In this document: positions 1 to 9,426 of the stretch, piece after piece
Layout: each line of letters begins with the position of its first letter
Position numbering within the stretch: the first letter of the stretch is position 1
Source of the DNA: Bacillus sp. EAC
GTDB lineage: Bacteria; Bacillota; Bacilli; Bacillales; Bacillaceae_G
Assembly: GCF_002156875.1 (NCBI RefSeq)
Contig: NZ_NCSY01000001.1
Location: 372,001-436,000, forward strand
DNA: 64,000 nt
Direction of reading: 5' to 3'
Translations under genes and position numbers: made by a program
Notes under the pieces: generated by a model
The model's database searches: none
Told to the model about the DNA's origin: nothing
Seen by the model: the letters and a program-made list of their open reading frames with translations, nothing else

Positions 1-844
1 TACCAATTAAATCAGCAGCTGGAACTTCTGATAGTACGACATAATCAGATTTTAAAACCTTTTCTGTTAATGATTCAGCAAGTATATAGACTTCTTCACC
101 TTTTTTAGCACGAACATATTTCATAGTTGGATTAATTGCTAAAGCTACATTAGCTGGGAGTGTCCATGGTGTTGTCGTCCAACCTAGGAAATATTCATTT
201 TCTCGATTTTCCACCTTGAATTTTACTGTTGCAGTTAAGTCTTTGACCACTTTATAACCTTGCGCTACTTCATGTGAGCTTAGCGAAGTTTGACAACTCG
301 GACAGTAAGGTGAGACGCGATGCCCCTTCATCAGTAATCCTTTTTCATGGATAGTACCCAAAATATTCCAAACACTTTCTATATATGAATTATCTAGCGT
401 GACGTACGGGTCATCCATATCTACCCAATAACCAAGCTGTTCCGTAAATTCCCGCCATTGTTTCTCATAAATAAACACGCTTTCTTTACATTTTTCAAGA
501 AATGCTTCAACACCATACTTTTCAATTTCTGCTTTCCCTGAGATCCCCAATTGCTTCTCAACACCAAGTTCAACAGGTAAACCATGCGTATCCCAACCAG
601 CTTTCCTAATTACTTGATATCCAGACATCGTTTTGTATCTAGCAACTATATCCTTAATTGTACGTCCTAATGCATGACCTACATGTGGAAGTCCATTTGC
701 AGTAGGAGGGCCTTCATAAAAAACAAATGATTGTTTATTATCTCTTAAATTAATGGATTCCAAAAATGTACTATTCGTAGTCCACAATTCTCTTATTCTT
801 TTTTCACGTTGTTGCGTCGTTTCCTTTAAACTTTCCTTTTCCAT
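1..844 (-). CDS. ileS: Isoleucyl-tRNA synthetase, type 2 (IleRS2), N-terminal part; gene runs off the left edge
   Basis: Cytoplasmic class I synthetase that charges tRNA-Ile. About 281 N-terminal codons are present and uninterrupted; the rest lies outside the window. The ATP-binding motif is HVGH at residues 54-57, inside [19 protein letters not shown]. The editing-domain entry motif [12 protein letters not shown] lies near the truncated end. The [10 protein letters not shown] and [17 protein letters not shown] blocks resemble the eukaryote-like IleRS2 group rather than the B. subtilis-type IleRS1 (LHDGPPYANG). IleRS2 enzymes are known to tolerate mupirocin; the subtype call is from remembered motifs. 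The start ATG follows GGAGCGATACAC. A T-box leader lies directly upstream. Confidence 0.93.
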   Translation of the reverse strand, partial: MEKESLKETTQQREKRIRELWTTNSTFLESINLRDNKQSFVFYEGPPTANGLPHVGHALGRTIKDIVARYKTMSGYQVIRKAGWDTHGLPVELGVEKQLGISGKAEIEKYGVEAFLEKCKESVFIYEKQWREFTEQLGYWVDMDDPYVTLDNSYIESVWNILGTIHEKGLLMKGHRVSPYCPSCQTSLSSHEVAQGYKVVKDLTATVKFKVENRENEYFLGWTTTPWTLPANVALAINPTMKYVRAKKGEEVYILAESLTEKVLKSDYVVLSEVPAADLIG

Positions 845-879
845 GTGTATCGCTCCTATTTTCTTTATTATTAAAGCAC

Positions 880-1150
880 ACAAAAAACCCGTCCCTATAA
901 AAAGGGACGGGTTTAACCGCGATACCACCCTAATTCTATTGAAAAAGTCCGTTCTTCAATAGCACTCAGTCACGTACAATCATACGCGTTCCTTTTAACG
1001 GTAGACACCCGTTCAAACTTACTAAAGTTCAGTCTGACTTCTCGGAGAGGATCTTCTTTTATGAATTGTACACCGGTTTTCAGCATATCCCGGCTCTCTT
1101 TAGAACAATTTCAAAAAATACTTTTCTCGTCATTGAATTTGTGTGCTTTA
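880..1150 (-). promoter_or_regulatory. T-box leader of ileS (uncharged tRNA-Ile sensing)
   Basis: Read on the minus strand, the conserved T-box core AGGGTGGTATCGCGG lies near 916-933. It is followed by a terminator hairpin (AAACCCGTCCCT / AGGGACGGGTTT, 885-914) ending in T residues just before ileS. A stem I region runs from about 1100 to 1030. An ATC (Ile) triplet at 1050-1052 sits after a GAAG in a position compatible with the specifier loop. Uncharged tRNA-Ile would pair with the leader and prevent termination. Confidence 0.9.
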
Positions 1151-1213
1151 ATTGGATATTATTATATACAAAACGAAATGAAACGTCAATTTTTTCTGAA
1201 TTTTAAATCATTA

Positions 1214-1456
1214 TTAAAATGAATCTGCTGCTTTCTCAAACAGTACACTTTGTTCAATAACACCACAAGCACCACATTGTATCAAATATTCTGGCCCCTT
1301 GTATGGAATATAGAATGGATCGAGACCACCTGAAATATATTCTTCTTGTTCAACATCTCCGCTTTGAGCATTTAACTTTACTGCTTTAGGGTGTTGTTCG
1401 ATTACATAGAATCGCGTTTTATTAGTTTTACAGCGTGGACATGCTAATTTATGCAT
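1214..1456 (-). CDS. Small zinc-ribbon-like protein of unknown function
   Basis: 80 residues. It starts CPRCKTNKTRF after a short N-terminus and has a second pair CGAC near residue 65. The two CxxC pairs suggest one structural zinc site. The start at 1456 is preferred over an in-frame ATG 24 bases upstream because GAGGTG lies seven bases before it. No enzyme motif is visible. It lies between the ileS T-box and the NETI gene, all on the minus strand. The function is not known. Confidence 0.7.
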   Translation of the reverse strand: MHKLACPRCKTNKTRFYVIEQHPKAVKLNAQSGDVEQEEYISGGLDPFYIPYKGPEYLIQCGACGVIEQSVLFEKAADSF

Positions 1457-1509
1457 AAAATTCACCTCATTTAATTTCATATAGGTTAATTTTCCATTAA
1501 TTAACTCTT

Positions 1510-1713
1510 TTATACATGTTCATTCGAATTTAACTTCCCCTCAAACACAATCTTTCTGCCAGATGGTTCAATTTCCATCTTCCCATTTACCATTTGTTCC
1601 GAAAAAATTGGTACTTCCATTCTTTTTATAGGTTTGTATCCTTCTGCTTGCATTCTAGCAAGGCAATCATTTATTGTTTCGTTTTCAAGAACTTCAAATT
1701 TTTTCTTACTCAT
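1510..1713 (-). CDS. yebG: NETI-motif protein (YebG family)
   Basis: 67 residues. The N-terminal ENETINDCLARMQAEGYKPI carries the NETI motif that names this small Bacillales family (B. subtilis YebG). The C-terminal half is short beta-like sequence ending with an IVFEGKL segment. No catalytic residues, signal peptide or membrane segment are visible. The role of the family is not established. It is followed on the same strand by the zinc-ribbon gene, about 55 bases away. Confidence 0.85.
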   Translation of the reverse strand: MSKKKFEVLENETINDCLARMQAEGYKPIKRMEVPIFSEQMVNGKMEIEPSGRKIVFEGKLNSNEHV

Positions 1714-1815
1714 AATAAGCCTACTTTCTTTTTAAATCATTTGTTCTATTTTAACATTCTATATAAAATCTTTCGTATCATTAATTAATAGAAATCAATT
1801 TACTTTACTGTACAA

Positions 1816-1846
1816 AAAACCTTACTACAATTAAGAGTAAGGTTTT
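1816..1846 (-). terminator. Intrinsic terminator after the BI-1 gene
   Basis: AAAACCTTACT and AGTAAGGTTTT form an 11-bp stem 14 bases past the stop of the minus-strand membrane gene. It could also work in the plus direction. Confidence 0.8.
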
Positions 1847-1860
1847 AATTGCTACTATTT

Positions 1861-2583
1861 CTAGTTTCTTAGCTTTGAGATAAATCTTAACGCTTCTATA
1901 TAAATCCAAATAATAGTAACTAATAAACCAAATGCGCAGTACCACTCAAATTGTTTCGGTGCACCTTGACTTACACTTGTTGTAATTAAGTCAAAATCTA
2001 AAAACAAATTAAGTGAAGCAATAATTAAAATAGCTAAGCTCACAACTAGTCCTAATGGTCCTGATTGATGGATAAATGGAACAGGCACGTGGAATAAATG
2101 AAGAACCATCGTCAATAAGTAAAAAATAAATACTCCTAATGTTAGACCAAATACAATTGATCTAAAGCGCTGAGTTACTTTCACAATGCCTGTTGCATAA
2201 CAAATTAATGTTCCAGCAATGATTGCAATTGTTAGTAAAACCGCTTGTAAAACAATCATACCATAAGTCGCTTCATAAACCGCCGATATATTACCAATCA
2301 ATATCCCTTCTACTGCCGCATAAATAGGAGTTGTTATAGGAGCCAATCTAGGTGAAAAGGAAGTAACTAAACCAATTATAAACGCAAAAATTAAGCAACC
2401 AATGAATACTTTAGAATTTAATGTACCCGTCGCAGTTAAATAAAAAGAATAGCCTGCAGTTCCAATTAACAAAATTAATGCAATGAATGTTTTGGAAATA
2501 GTCCCGCCTAATGTCATTGCTTGGTCTGAATGTCGAGATTTTGTTAATGTTTTCGAATTTAAAATAGGATTCGAACTCTTCAT
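1861..2583 (-). CDS. Bax inhibitor-1/YccA-like integral membrane protein
   Basis: 240 residues with a hydrophilic N-terminus of about 27 residues, then about seven hydrophobic segments filling the rest. The opening (SNPILNSKTL...MTLGGTISKT) and the segment TPIYAAVEGILIGNISAVYE match the bacterial Bax-inhibitor-1-like family typified by YccA-type proteins. Homologues of the superfamily (for example B. subtilis YetJ) are pH-sensitive calcium leak channels; that role is an inference here. The start has a strong GAGGAGG eight bases upstream. It is probably a single-gene unit with its own terminator. Confidence 0.85.
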   Translation of the reverse strand: MKSSNPILNSKTLTKSRHSDQAMTLGGTISKTFIALILLIGTAGYSFYLTATGTLNSKVFIGCLIFAFIIGLVTSFSPRLAPITTPIYAAVEGILIGNISAVYEATYGMIVLQAVLLTIAIIAGTLICYATGIVKVTQRFRSIVFGLTLGVFIFYLLTMVLHLFHVPVPFIHQSGPLGLVVSLAILIIASLNLFLDFDLITTSVSQGAPKQFEWYCAFGLLVTIIWIYIEALRFISKLRN

Positions 2584-2720
2584 TTAAACGCCTCCTCTAT
2601 TTAATCAATAGTTTTTAACATTTTTAGTAATTTTCATAAAGTTTAAACAAGCTTTATTTAATTATATGAAAAAAGATGTCCAAAAGGACACCTTAATTCG
2701 AAAAAGATACGTTATTATGA

Positions 2721-4106
2721 TTAGAATTTAATTTTTTCTGATATAAATGCATGTAGTTCGCTAATTGCAACACGTGTTTGTTCCATAGTGTCACGATCAC
2801 GGACTGTTACTTTACCATCTTCAATTGAATCAAAATCATATGTGATACAGAATGGAGTACCAATTTCATCTTGTCTGCGATATCGTTTTCCGATCGATCC
2901 AGTTTCATCAAAATCTACATTAAAATCTTCAGATAATGAAGCAAATACTTCACTAGCATTTTCAGATAATTTTTTAGATAAAGGTAAAATTGCAGCCTTA
3001 AATGGTGCTAATGCTGGGTGTAGACGCATTACAGTTCGAGAAGTTCCATCTTCTAATGCTTCTTCCTCATATGCATCAATTAAAAATGCTAATGTTACAC
3101 GGTCTGCACCCAATGACGGCTCGATACAATAAGGAACATATTTTTCATTTGTTATTGGATCATGATAAGTGAAATCTTCAGTTGAATATTCCATATGTTG
3201 TTTTAAATCATAATCTGTACGTGAAGCAATTCCCCATAGTTCACCCCAACCAAATGGGAATTTATATTCAAAGTCACTAGTTGCGTTACTATAATGAGAT
3301 AATTCATCTTCACTATGATCACGTAAGCGAAGATTATTTTCGTTTATGCCTAGTGTTAACAACCATTTATTTGCAGTTTCTTTCCAATAAGTAAACCATT
3401 CAAGTTCCTCACCTGGCTTACAGAAAAATTCAAGTTCCATTTGTTCAAATTCACGCGTACGGAACGTGAAATTTCCTGGAGTGATTTCGTTACGAAAACT
3501 TTTTCCGATTTGTGCAATACCGAATGGAACTTTCTTTCTCATTGTGCGCTGAACATTTTTAAAGTTTACGAAGATACCTTGTGCTGTTTCAGGACGTAAG
3601 AAAATTTCATTTGTACTTGATTCTGTAACACCTTGGAACGTTTTAAACATTAAGTTAAATTGACGGATATCCGTAAAATCATGGCTACCACAATCAGGAC
3701 AAGCTATATTATGTTCTACGATTAACTTAGCCATTTCTGTGAAAGGTAGACCATCAACAATGATTTCCATCCCTTTTTCTTCTAGCGCATTTTCAATTAA
3801 TTTATCTGCACGATGACGAGCTTTACAGTTTTTACAATCGATCATTGGATCATTAAAATTACCAATATGACCTGATGCTTCCCATGTACGAGGATTCATT
3901 AAGATTGCAGCATCAAGACCTACATTATAAGGACTTTGCTGAACAAACTTTTTCCACCAAGCTTTTTTAACATTATTTTTTAATTCTACACCTAATGGAC
4001 CATAATCCCATGTATTTGCTAAACCACCATAAATTTCAGAACCTGGGAATACAAATCCTCTGTGTTTTGCATGACTTACAACAACTTCCATTGATTTTTC
4101 AGTCAT
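2721..4106 (-). CDS. glyQS: Glycyl-tRNA synthetase, single-chain alpha2 type
   Basis: 461 residues. A class II synthetase that charges tRNA-Gly. Opening residues [26 protein letters not shown] are diagnostic of the dimeric eukaryote/archaea/Firmicutes type, as distinct from the alpha2beta2 GlyQ/GlyS enzyme. Motif 2 is in KSFRNEITP with [12 protein letters not shown]; motif 3 is [10 protein letters not shown]. The C-terminal anticodon-binding domain includes the end segment [14 protein letters not shown]. Two CxxC pairs (CKNCKA, CPDCG) lie in the insertion domain. The chosen ATG at 4106 has GGAGG eight bases upstream; the in-frame ATG 15 bases earlier overlaps that ribosome site. Confidence 0.96.
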   Translation of the reverse strand: MTEKSMEVVVSHAKHRGFVFPGSEIYGGLANTWDYGPLGVELKNNVKKAWWKKFVQQSPYNVGLDAAILMNPRTWEASGHIGNFNDPMIDCKNCKARHRADKLIENALEEKGMEIIVDGLPFTEMAKLIVEHNIACPDCGSHDFTDIRQFNLMFKTFQGVTESSTNEIFLRPETAQGIFVNFKNVQRTMRKKVPFGIAQIGKSFRNEITPGNFTFRTREFEQMELEFFCKPGEELEWFTYWKETANKWLLTLGINENNLRLRDHSEDELSHYSNATSDFEYKFPFGWGELWGIASRTDYDLKQHMEYSTEDFTYHDPITNEKYVPYCIEPSLGADRVTLAFLIDAYEEEALEDGTSRTVMRLHPALAPFKAAILPLSKKLSENASEVFASLSEDFNVDFDETGSIGKRYRRQDEIGTPFCITYDFDSIEDGKVTVRDRDTMEQTRVAISELHAFISEKIKF

Positions 4107-4154
4107 TTCATTCGCCTCCATTTTTCAATTAGTTAATTTTTGAAAATGCAAGAA

Positions 4155-4390
4155 TGAAATAAAAAAGCTCTCATCCTTAGGCATTTTCTGCCTAGGGACG
4201 AGAGCTGTATGCACCCGCGGTTCCACCCTAGTTGACAACTTCAAAATAAAATTGTCCACTTTAAAAATTAACTCAGGAATGCCTTTCACTAAAGGTTTTG
4301 ATTGAGCTCTCACTATCCCCAATTCGCTTAGCAAAATAATCTTTAGATACTTCTTTCCGTCAACGTTAGTACTATGTATTAAATAATATG
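4155..4390 (-). promoter_or_regulatory. T-box leader of glyQS (uncharged tRNA-Gly sensing)
   Basis: On the minus strand the core AGGGTGGAACCGCGG (near 4216-4232) precedes a terminator stem AGCTCTCGTCC / GGATGAGAGCT and a T run, then glyQS. A GGC (Gly) triplet at 4281-4283 follows GAAA in the expected specifier position. The layout is that of the compact glyQS T-box. Confidence 0.92.
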
Positions 4391-4588
4391 GTATTAGTTT
4401 AACAAAGTGACAACTAATCCGTCAAATATTATTATTAACAATTCACTTTTAAAAAATACGAAGAATTTTTCGAATATTTCTGGGAATAATTCATGTAAAG
4501 ATAATGCCTTTACAGCCTTCTCATAACTTGGTATGATAGAAAAGTTGTTTTAAAAATATAACCATACTACTAGAAGGGAGTGCTAGTT

Positions 4589-5017
4589 TTGAGTAGCAGC
4601 ATTTTTTTAAAGAAAAAGAAACGTTCAGCAGTATTGCTTGATAAACATCATTCCATTCGTTTATTAAAAACGAACAAAAAGCGAATCGTAAACAAAAGAA
4701 ATAATAAAATAAAAGGATTCGAACAAATATTAGTTAAAGAATTAAACGAAGAAATGATTTCAAATTCAAACAGTACGGTAAATGAAATTTTTGAATCAAA
4801 AAGTAATATAACAATTGAAGGATTACCAGTAACATTTCTTCTAAAGCTTGGAAAAGAATTTTTCTCAGATTTAGAAGCAGTGAAGTACTATTATAATAGT
4901 AAACAAGAAGATTTCTACAAGAATCGTAGTTTACTAGAGGAATCACTTCAATCTTCAATTAACAACTCTTCTAAAGAAGATCAATTAAAGATTTCGGCAT
5001 TTATTTCTAATAAATAA
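4589..5017 (+). CDS. Orphan protein of unknown function
   Basis: 142 residues. The first 40 residues are very basic (KKKKRS, KTNKKRIVNKRNNK); the remainder is acidic to neutral and probably helical (EGLPVTFLLKLGKEFFSDLEAVKYYY). No signal peptide or membrane segment. The TTG start at 4589 is preferred to the GTG at 4580 because AAGGGAG ends eight bases before it. It stands alone between the glyQS T-box (divergent) and a terminator. I do not recognise the family. Confidence 0.65.
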   Translation: MSSSIFLKKKKRSAVLLDKHHSIRLLKTNKKRIVNKRNNKIKGFEQILVKELNEEMISNSNSTVNEIFESKSNITIEGLPVTFLLKLGKEFFSDLEAVKYYYNSKQEDFYKNRSLLEESLQSSINNSSKEDQLKISAFISNK

Positions 5018-5035
5018 TATAATTATATTACTTTT

Positions 5036-5072
5036 AAAAGCACCTTTTCGATTAATGAAATGGTGCTTTTTC
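5036..5072 (+). terminator. Intrinsic terminator of the orphan gene
   Basis: AAAAGCACC and GGTGCTTTT form a stem with a 17-base loop and a T-rich tail, 18 bases past the stop. Confidence 0.7.
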
Positions 5073-5114
5073 AATAAAAAGGCTCAGATTAAAAATTTTG
5101 TTGATTTTCGTTTC

Positions 5115-5262
5115 AGGATGCTCCCTTTCCGTGGGGCGTGAGCAAAGCCGCCTGGGCCCACACGATGTGGGTCATGCATGCGTTACAACAGGACGTCGTG
5201 CTATTAGCATGCCTACCTTTTTGGTCTCATCCTTCTCGCTACTCCCACAGGAGTCTCGCATA
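5115..5262 (-). repeat. Dispersed intergenic repeat, copy 1
   Basis: Read on the minus strand it begins GACTCCTGTGGGAGTAGCGAG and ends with CTCACGCCCCACGG, the pattern of a repeat found between genes in many Bacillaceae. Positions 5155-5182 are identical to 26186-26213, and the next block (TCGTG...ATTAGCATGCCTA) is also shared, apart from 13 extra bases (5183-5195) in this copy. CCCACA and TGTGGG form a small hairpin inside it. An open frame running across the repeat is not a credible gene. This accounts for most of the 5018-5424 gap. Confidence 0.75.
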
Positions 5263-5370
5263 TCCATTCCAATCAAATCTCTTTAGCCACTCTTTTCATT
5301 AAATCCTGTTAGATCTGTCATACCAATGCGAATAGTTTAATATCAACAATAATCATTAACAGAGCGAATA

Positions 5371-5420
5371 AAAAAATGTCTGATAAGACCAGCGTTTAAG
5401 CTACTCCTCAGACATTTTTT
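5371..5420 (-). terminator. Intrinsic terminator of the liv operon
   Basis: AAAAAATGTCTGA and TCAGACATTTTTT form a 13-bp stem immediately after the livF stop on the minus strand. Confidence 0.85.
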
Positions 5421-5424
5421 CAGC

Positions 5425-6132
5425 TTATGCTAAATATGCTTTTTTAATTTCTTCATTGTTCATCAATGTCTTACCTTCTCCAACCATTTGAATCTCACCT
5501 GTTTGGATAACATAACCACGATGTGCAATTTGTAAAGCTTGATATGCGTTTTGTTCTACTAAAAGAATAGTCATACCTTGCTTATTTAATTGCTCAATGA
5601 TTTCAAAAATCTGTTCAACAATAATTGGTGCAAGACCCATTGAAGGCTCATCTAACATTAAGATTGATGGGCCCATCATAAGACCTCTACCTATCGCTAA
5701 CATTTGTTGTTCTCCACCACTCATTGTTCCGCCTTTTTGATTTAATCGCTCATGCAGTCTAGGGAAATAATCAAATACCATTTCCATTCTAGCTGCAATC
5801 AACTTTTTATCTTTAACAGAAAATGCACCCATTTCTAGGTTTTCTTTTACAGTTAGTTTGGAAAAGATTCGTCTTCCTTCAGGAACGTGAGCAATTCCTT
5901 TTAATGCAATCTCATGTGAAGGTAGCTTTACAATATCTTCACCTTTATAAAGTAGTGACCCAGATTTTGGTTTAACCTGTCCACAAATCGTTTTAAGTGT
6001 CGTCGATTTTCCAGCACCATTACTTCCAATTAATGTAACAATTTCACCTTCATTTACATCAATATTAATATTTTTTAGTGCTTGAATACCACCGTAAAAA
6101 GAGTTAATATCTTTTAATTGTAATAGTGTCAT
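5425..6132 (-). CDS. livF: Branched-chain amino acid ABC transporter, ATP-binding protein LivF
   Basis: 235 residues. One of the two ATPases that drive uptake of leucine, isoleucine and valine through LivHM at the membrane. Walker A GSNGAGKST (near residues 37-45), signature MSGGEQQML, Walker B ILMLDEPSMGL, then a switch His in LLVEQNAYQAL-type context. The short length and the NAYQAL ending after LVEQ are typical of LivF rather than LivG. It is the last gene of the operon; AAAGGAG precedes its start and livG ends 16 bases before. Confidence 0.93.
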   Translation of the reverse strand: MTLLQLKDINSFYGGIQALKNINIDVNEGEIVTLIGSNGAGKSTTLKTICGQVKPKSGSLLYKGEDIVKLPSHEIALKGIAHVPEGRRIFSKLTVKENLEMGAFSVKDKKLIAARMEMVFDYFPRLHERLNQKGGTMSGGEQQMLAIGRGLMMGPSILMLDEPSMGLAPIIVEQIFEIIEQLNKQGMTILLVEQNAYQALQIAHRGYVIQTGEIQMVGEGKTLMNNEEIKKAYLA

Positions 6133-6148
6133 TTTTTTACTCCTTTCA

Positions 6149-6919
6149 CTATGCAGTAGTCACTGCACTTTTTCCTAAATATGCTTCAATAACTTTTTGG
6201 TTATTTCGAATTTCAAGTGGTTTACCCTCAGCAATCTTTTCACCGTGGTCAAGTACGAATAAATATTCAGAAATCTCCATTACAAGTTTCATATCATGTT
6301 CGATCAAAACGATTGTTAAATTTAGATCATCTCGCATTTGAAAAATTAAATCCGTCAATTCCTTTGTTTCTTTCGGGTTCATACCTGCAGCTGGCTCATC
6401 TAAAAGTAAAATACTTGGCTTAGATGCAAGCGCACGTGCAATTTCAAGACGTCTTTGAGCACCATATGATAGACTAGAAGCTTCTTCATTATAAACTTCA
6501 CTTAATCCAACGTACTCTAACCATTTATATGCTTCTTGCATAGCTTGCTTTTCTAATTTTTTAAATCTTGGTAAATGGAATAGAGTTGAAAAAACTCCGT
6601 ATTTTAAATGTTGGTGCATACCAACCATTACATTTTCTAGTGCAGTCATACTACTAAATAATCGGATATTTTGAAATGTACGGGCGATACCTTTTTTAGA
6701 TACGGCATGTGGCTTCAAGCCTACTAAGCTTTCGCTTCCTAGTTCAATCGCTCCACTTGTAGGAGTGTAGACACCTGTAATCATATTAAAAAATGTAGTT
6801 TTCCCGGCTCCATTTGGTCCAATTACAGCAGTAATTGACCCTTTTTCAATTTCAATATTTACATTGTTAACGGCAGTCAAACCACCGAAACTCTTTGTTA
6901 GATTAGTCGTTTTTAACAT
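6149..6919 (-). CDS. livG: Branched-chain amino acid ABC transporter, ATP-binding protein LivG
   Basis: 256 residues. Second ATPase of the transporter. Walker A GPNGAGKTT, the LivG-type block TPTSGAIELG, FQNIRLFSSMTALENVMVG, signature SYGAQRRLEIARAL, Walker B ILLLDEPAAGMNP, and switch region IEHDMKLVM. The signature is SYGAQ rather than LSGGQ, which is normal for LivG. It lies 16 bases after livM and before livF, so translation is probably coupled through the transcript. Confidence 0.93.
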   Translation of the reverse strand: MLKTTNLTKSFGGLTAVNNVNIEIEKGSITAVIGPNGAGKTTFFNMITGVYTPTSGAIELGSESLVGLKPHAVSKKGIARTFQNIRLFSSMTALENVMVGMHQHLKYGVFSTLFHLPRFKKLEKQAMQEAYKWLEYVGLSEVYNEEASSLSYGAQRRLEIARALASKPSILLLDEPAAGMNPKETKELTDLIFQMRDDLNLTIVLIEHDMKLVMEISEYLFVLDHGEKIAEGKPLEIRNNQKVIEAYLGKSAVTTA

Positions 6920-6935
6920 TTTTTAGCCTCCTCTC

Positions 6936-8204
6936 CTAAAGTGAAACTGTTCGTTGATTTTCTTCGACTACTTGTTTTTCAATTAAATCTTCTTTCGCCA
7001 CAACTTTATTACGCGAAGGCATTAACCCTTGTGGTCTAAAAATTGCTACAAGTATTAGGATCAAACCAAAAATCATACGTTGCATTTTAGCAGGCGATAA
7101 CGCAGCAGGAATGTTAAGAACTCCATCCAATGTTAATTGATTTAAATAATTAGTTACTTCTGTTAATACTTGTAAATTTAGAATCGTTACAAGTGATGCA
7201 CCAAGTATAACTCCAGGTACACTTCCCATTCCACCAAGTATAACCATTACTAAAATTGTAATCGATTCAAGTAAAGTAAAACTTGTTGGGTCGATGAACA
7301 TCTGTTTTGCAGAGAAAACAACTCCCATCATTCCAGAGAATGATGCTCCGATCGCGAAAGCAATTAATTTTGTTCTTACTAAATGGATTCCAGATGCTTG
7401 TGCTGCAATCTCATTCTCACGAACTGCTTTCCATGAACGCCCTAACTTAGAGTCTTGCAATCTTGTAACTGCTAAGATTACAACTGCTAATACAACTAAT
7501 ACTACATAATAAAACTGACTAGAATCACTAATTACGTAGCCAAAAATTGTTGGAGATGGAATAGATGAAATCCCTTGCGCTCCCCCTGTAATATTTACTG
7601 GTTGATCTAAGTTATTAAATACAATACGAATAATTTCTCCAAATCCAAGGGTTACGATAGCTAAATAATCACCTTTAACACGAAGAACTGGGATCCCTAA
7701 AAGTACTCCTGCAATTGCAGCAATAACTCCTCCGATGATAATGAATACCCAAAATGAATTACCCGTGAACGGTAAGAAATCAAAATGTAAGAAGTTTGTT
7801 ACTTGTTTTGTTGAAAAAATTGCATACGTATAAGATCCAATTGCAAAAAATGCAACAAATCCTAAATCTAATAGTCCAGCTAGTCCTACAACAACATTAA
7901 GTCCAAGTGCCATAGCTACATAAATTCCAACAAGTGTAGCTACGCCCATGTATGATTCGAAAGCAGCACCTTGTGAGGCCACATATGGCATAATCACAGT
8001 TAATACTAAAATTCCAATCATCCATTTTGTTTTGACTGGAAAGTTCGTTTTATATAGTAAAAATAGCGAGAATAAAATTAATAGAAATGCAGTTACCGAT
8101 TCTTGTAGAAAGTAAAGTCCTAGTGAAGTTACTAAAATATAAGATGTTAAAAAGATAGCTTGTAATTTGTTCGACTGTTTAATTGGTCCAAATAATCTAT
8201 TCAT
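6936..8204 (-). CDS. livM: Branched-chain amino acid ABC transporter, permease LivM
   Basis: 422 residues with about ten hydrophobic segments. The family blocks GLNVVVGLAGLLDLGFVAFFAIGSY, LRVKGDYLAIVTLGFGEIIR and GRSWKAVRENEIAA identify the LivM subunit (FPL_trans type permease). The N-terminal 60 residues carry two extra hydrophobic segments, as in other longer LivM proteins. The C-terminus is a charged cytoplasmic tail. It begins ten bases after the livH stop with AGGTGA as ribosome site. Confidence 0.92.
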   Translation of the reverse strand: MNRLFGPIKQSNKLQAIFLTSYILVTSLGLYFLQESVTAFLLILFSLFLLYKTNFPVKTKWMIGILVLTVIMPYVASQGAAFESYMGVATLVGIYVAMALGLNVVVGLAGLLDLGFVAFFAIGSYTYAIFSTKQVTNFLHFDFLPFTGNSFWVFIIIGGVIAAIAGVLLGIPVLRVKGDYLAIVTLGFGEIIRIVFNNLDQPVNITGGAQGISSIPSPTIFGYVISDSSQFYYVVLVVLAVVILAVTRLQDSKLGRSWKAVRENEIAAQASGIHLVRTKLIAFAIGASFSGMMGVVFSAKQMFIDPTSFTLLESITILVMVILGGMGSVPGVILGASLVTILNLQVLTEVTNYLNQLTLDGVLNIPAALSPAKMQRMIFGLILILVAIFRPQGLMPSRNKVVAKEDLIEKQVVEENQRTVSL

Positions 8205-8213
8205 CTAATTCAC

Positions 8214-9197
8214 CTACACTTTCTCAGCTACTGGTTTACCAAATAAACCTTCTGGCTTAAAGATTAGAACTAGAATTAAAATACCGAATGCAAACACGTC
8301 TTTATATTCCGATGGGAATACTCCGTGTGTAATTGTTGATAAATTTGCTGCTGCAAACATTTCAACGACACCAATTAAGAAACCACCAACCATTGCTCCA
8401 CGAATATTTCCAATTCCACCTAATACGGCAGCTGTAAATGCCTTTAACCCTAGAATAAAGCCGATATATGGATCAATCGTGTTGTATTGTAATGCAAAAA
8501 GTACTCCAGTCGCACCACCTAGAGCAGAACCTAGGAAAAACGTTAAAGAAATAACTTTATTCACATTAACAGACATTAATGAAGCTGTTTCACGATCTTG
8601 AGCTACTGCACGCATTGCCGTACCCCATTTTGTTTTATTGATGAAGTAATCTAATGAAATCATCATTACAACTGCAACAACTAAAATAATGATCGATGCT
8701 GATTTAATTTGAGCGTCTCCTAAAGCAGATAGGATAGAATTTGTTTTGATTTGATGTTGGCCAGAAAATAGTGATGGACCAGTAATAATGTAATTTCCTT
8801 CTTTTAATTCAGCAATAAAACGCACAAGGTCTTGAAGTAAAAAAGAAATTCCGATTGCTGTAATTAATGTGATCAATTTTGGTGCATTTCGGAGTGGACG
8901 ATATGCAACCCGCTCAATCCCCATTCCTAAAAATCCAGTTAATGTTGAAGCAATAATGAGTACAACAGCTAAAACTAATATAGCTGGTAAACTACTGAAT
9001 AATCCAAAACCTGTAAACGTAATTAAAACAGCAGTTCCAATAAATGCACCTACCATGAAAATCTCACCATGTGCAAAATTGATTAGTTCTAAAATCCCAT
9101 AAACCATTGTATAACCTAGTGCAACAATTGCGTAAACAGCTCCTAAAACAAGACCGTCAATCAAAACTTGAGGTAATGTTTGGATGATTTCATTCAT
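8214..9197 (-). CDS. livH: Branched-chain amino acid ABC transporter, permease LivH
   Basis: 327 residues with eight or so membrane segments. Family blocks: GAVYAIVALGYTMVYGILELINFAHGEIFMVGAF at the N-terminus, GTAMRAVAQDRETASLMSVN in the ATPase-coupling loop, and KAFTAAVLGGIGNIRGAMVGG near the C-terminus. Pairs with LivM to form the channel. A strong TAGGAGG ribosome site precedes the ATG. A hairpin separates it from livJ, so the permease genes are probably expressed below the binding protein. Confidence 0.93.
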   Translation of the reverse strand: MNEIIQTLPQVLIDGLVLGAVYAIVALGYTMVYGILELINFAHGEIFMVGAFIGTAVLITFTGFGLFSSLPAILVLAVVLIIASTLTGFLGMGIERVAYRPLRNAPKLITLITAIGISFLLQDLVRFIAELKEGNYIITGPSLFSGQHQIKTNSILSALGDAQIKSASIIILVVAVVMMISLDYFINKTKWGTAMRAVAQDRETASLMSVNVNKVISLTFFLGSALGGATGVLFALQYNTIDPYIGFILGLKAFTAAVLGGIGNIRGAMVGGFLIGVVEMFAAANLSTITHGVFPSEYKDVFAFGILILVLIFKPEGLFGKPVAEKV

Positions 9198-9278
9198 GAT
9201 CGTAACCTCCTATAAATAAAGTAGTTATGTTTGTTAAAGTGTTGGCAAATATTTACATTTTTTTCACTTCATTTAGAG

Positions 9279-9313
9279 AAAAAGAGTATCACGATTTACG
9301 AGATACTCTTTTC
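9279..9313 (-). terminator. Hairpin between livJ and livH
   Basis: AAAGAGTATC and GATACTCTTT form a 10-bp stem followed on the minus strand by a T run. It lies in the 230-base gap between the binding-protein gene and livH. Partial termination here would give more binding protein than permease. Confidence 0.7.
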
Positions 9314-9426
9314 TTTTTACTAACATCCTTCTACCTTCATCGTCTTTACAAATTCTCATAGTTTAATAGTAAGCTATTAGATTGTTAATACGGCATTCGG
9401 AGGTATAGAAGGCGTCAATTCATAAA

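Noticed and set aside
5098-5286. 62-codon plus-strand frame beginning MLIFVSGCSLSVG, lipoprotein-like
   Set aside because: It runs entirely through the dispersed intergenic repeat and has no ribosome site; the same DNA at 26.2 kb does not keep the frame.
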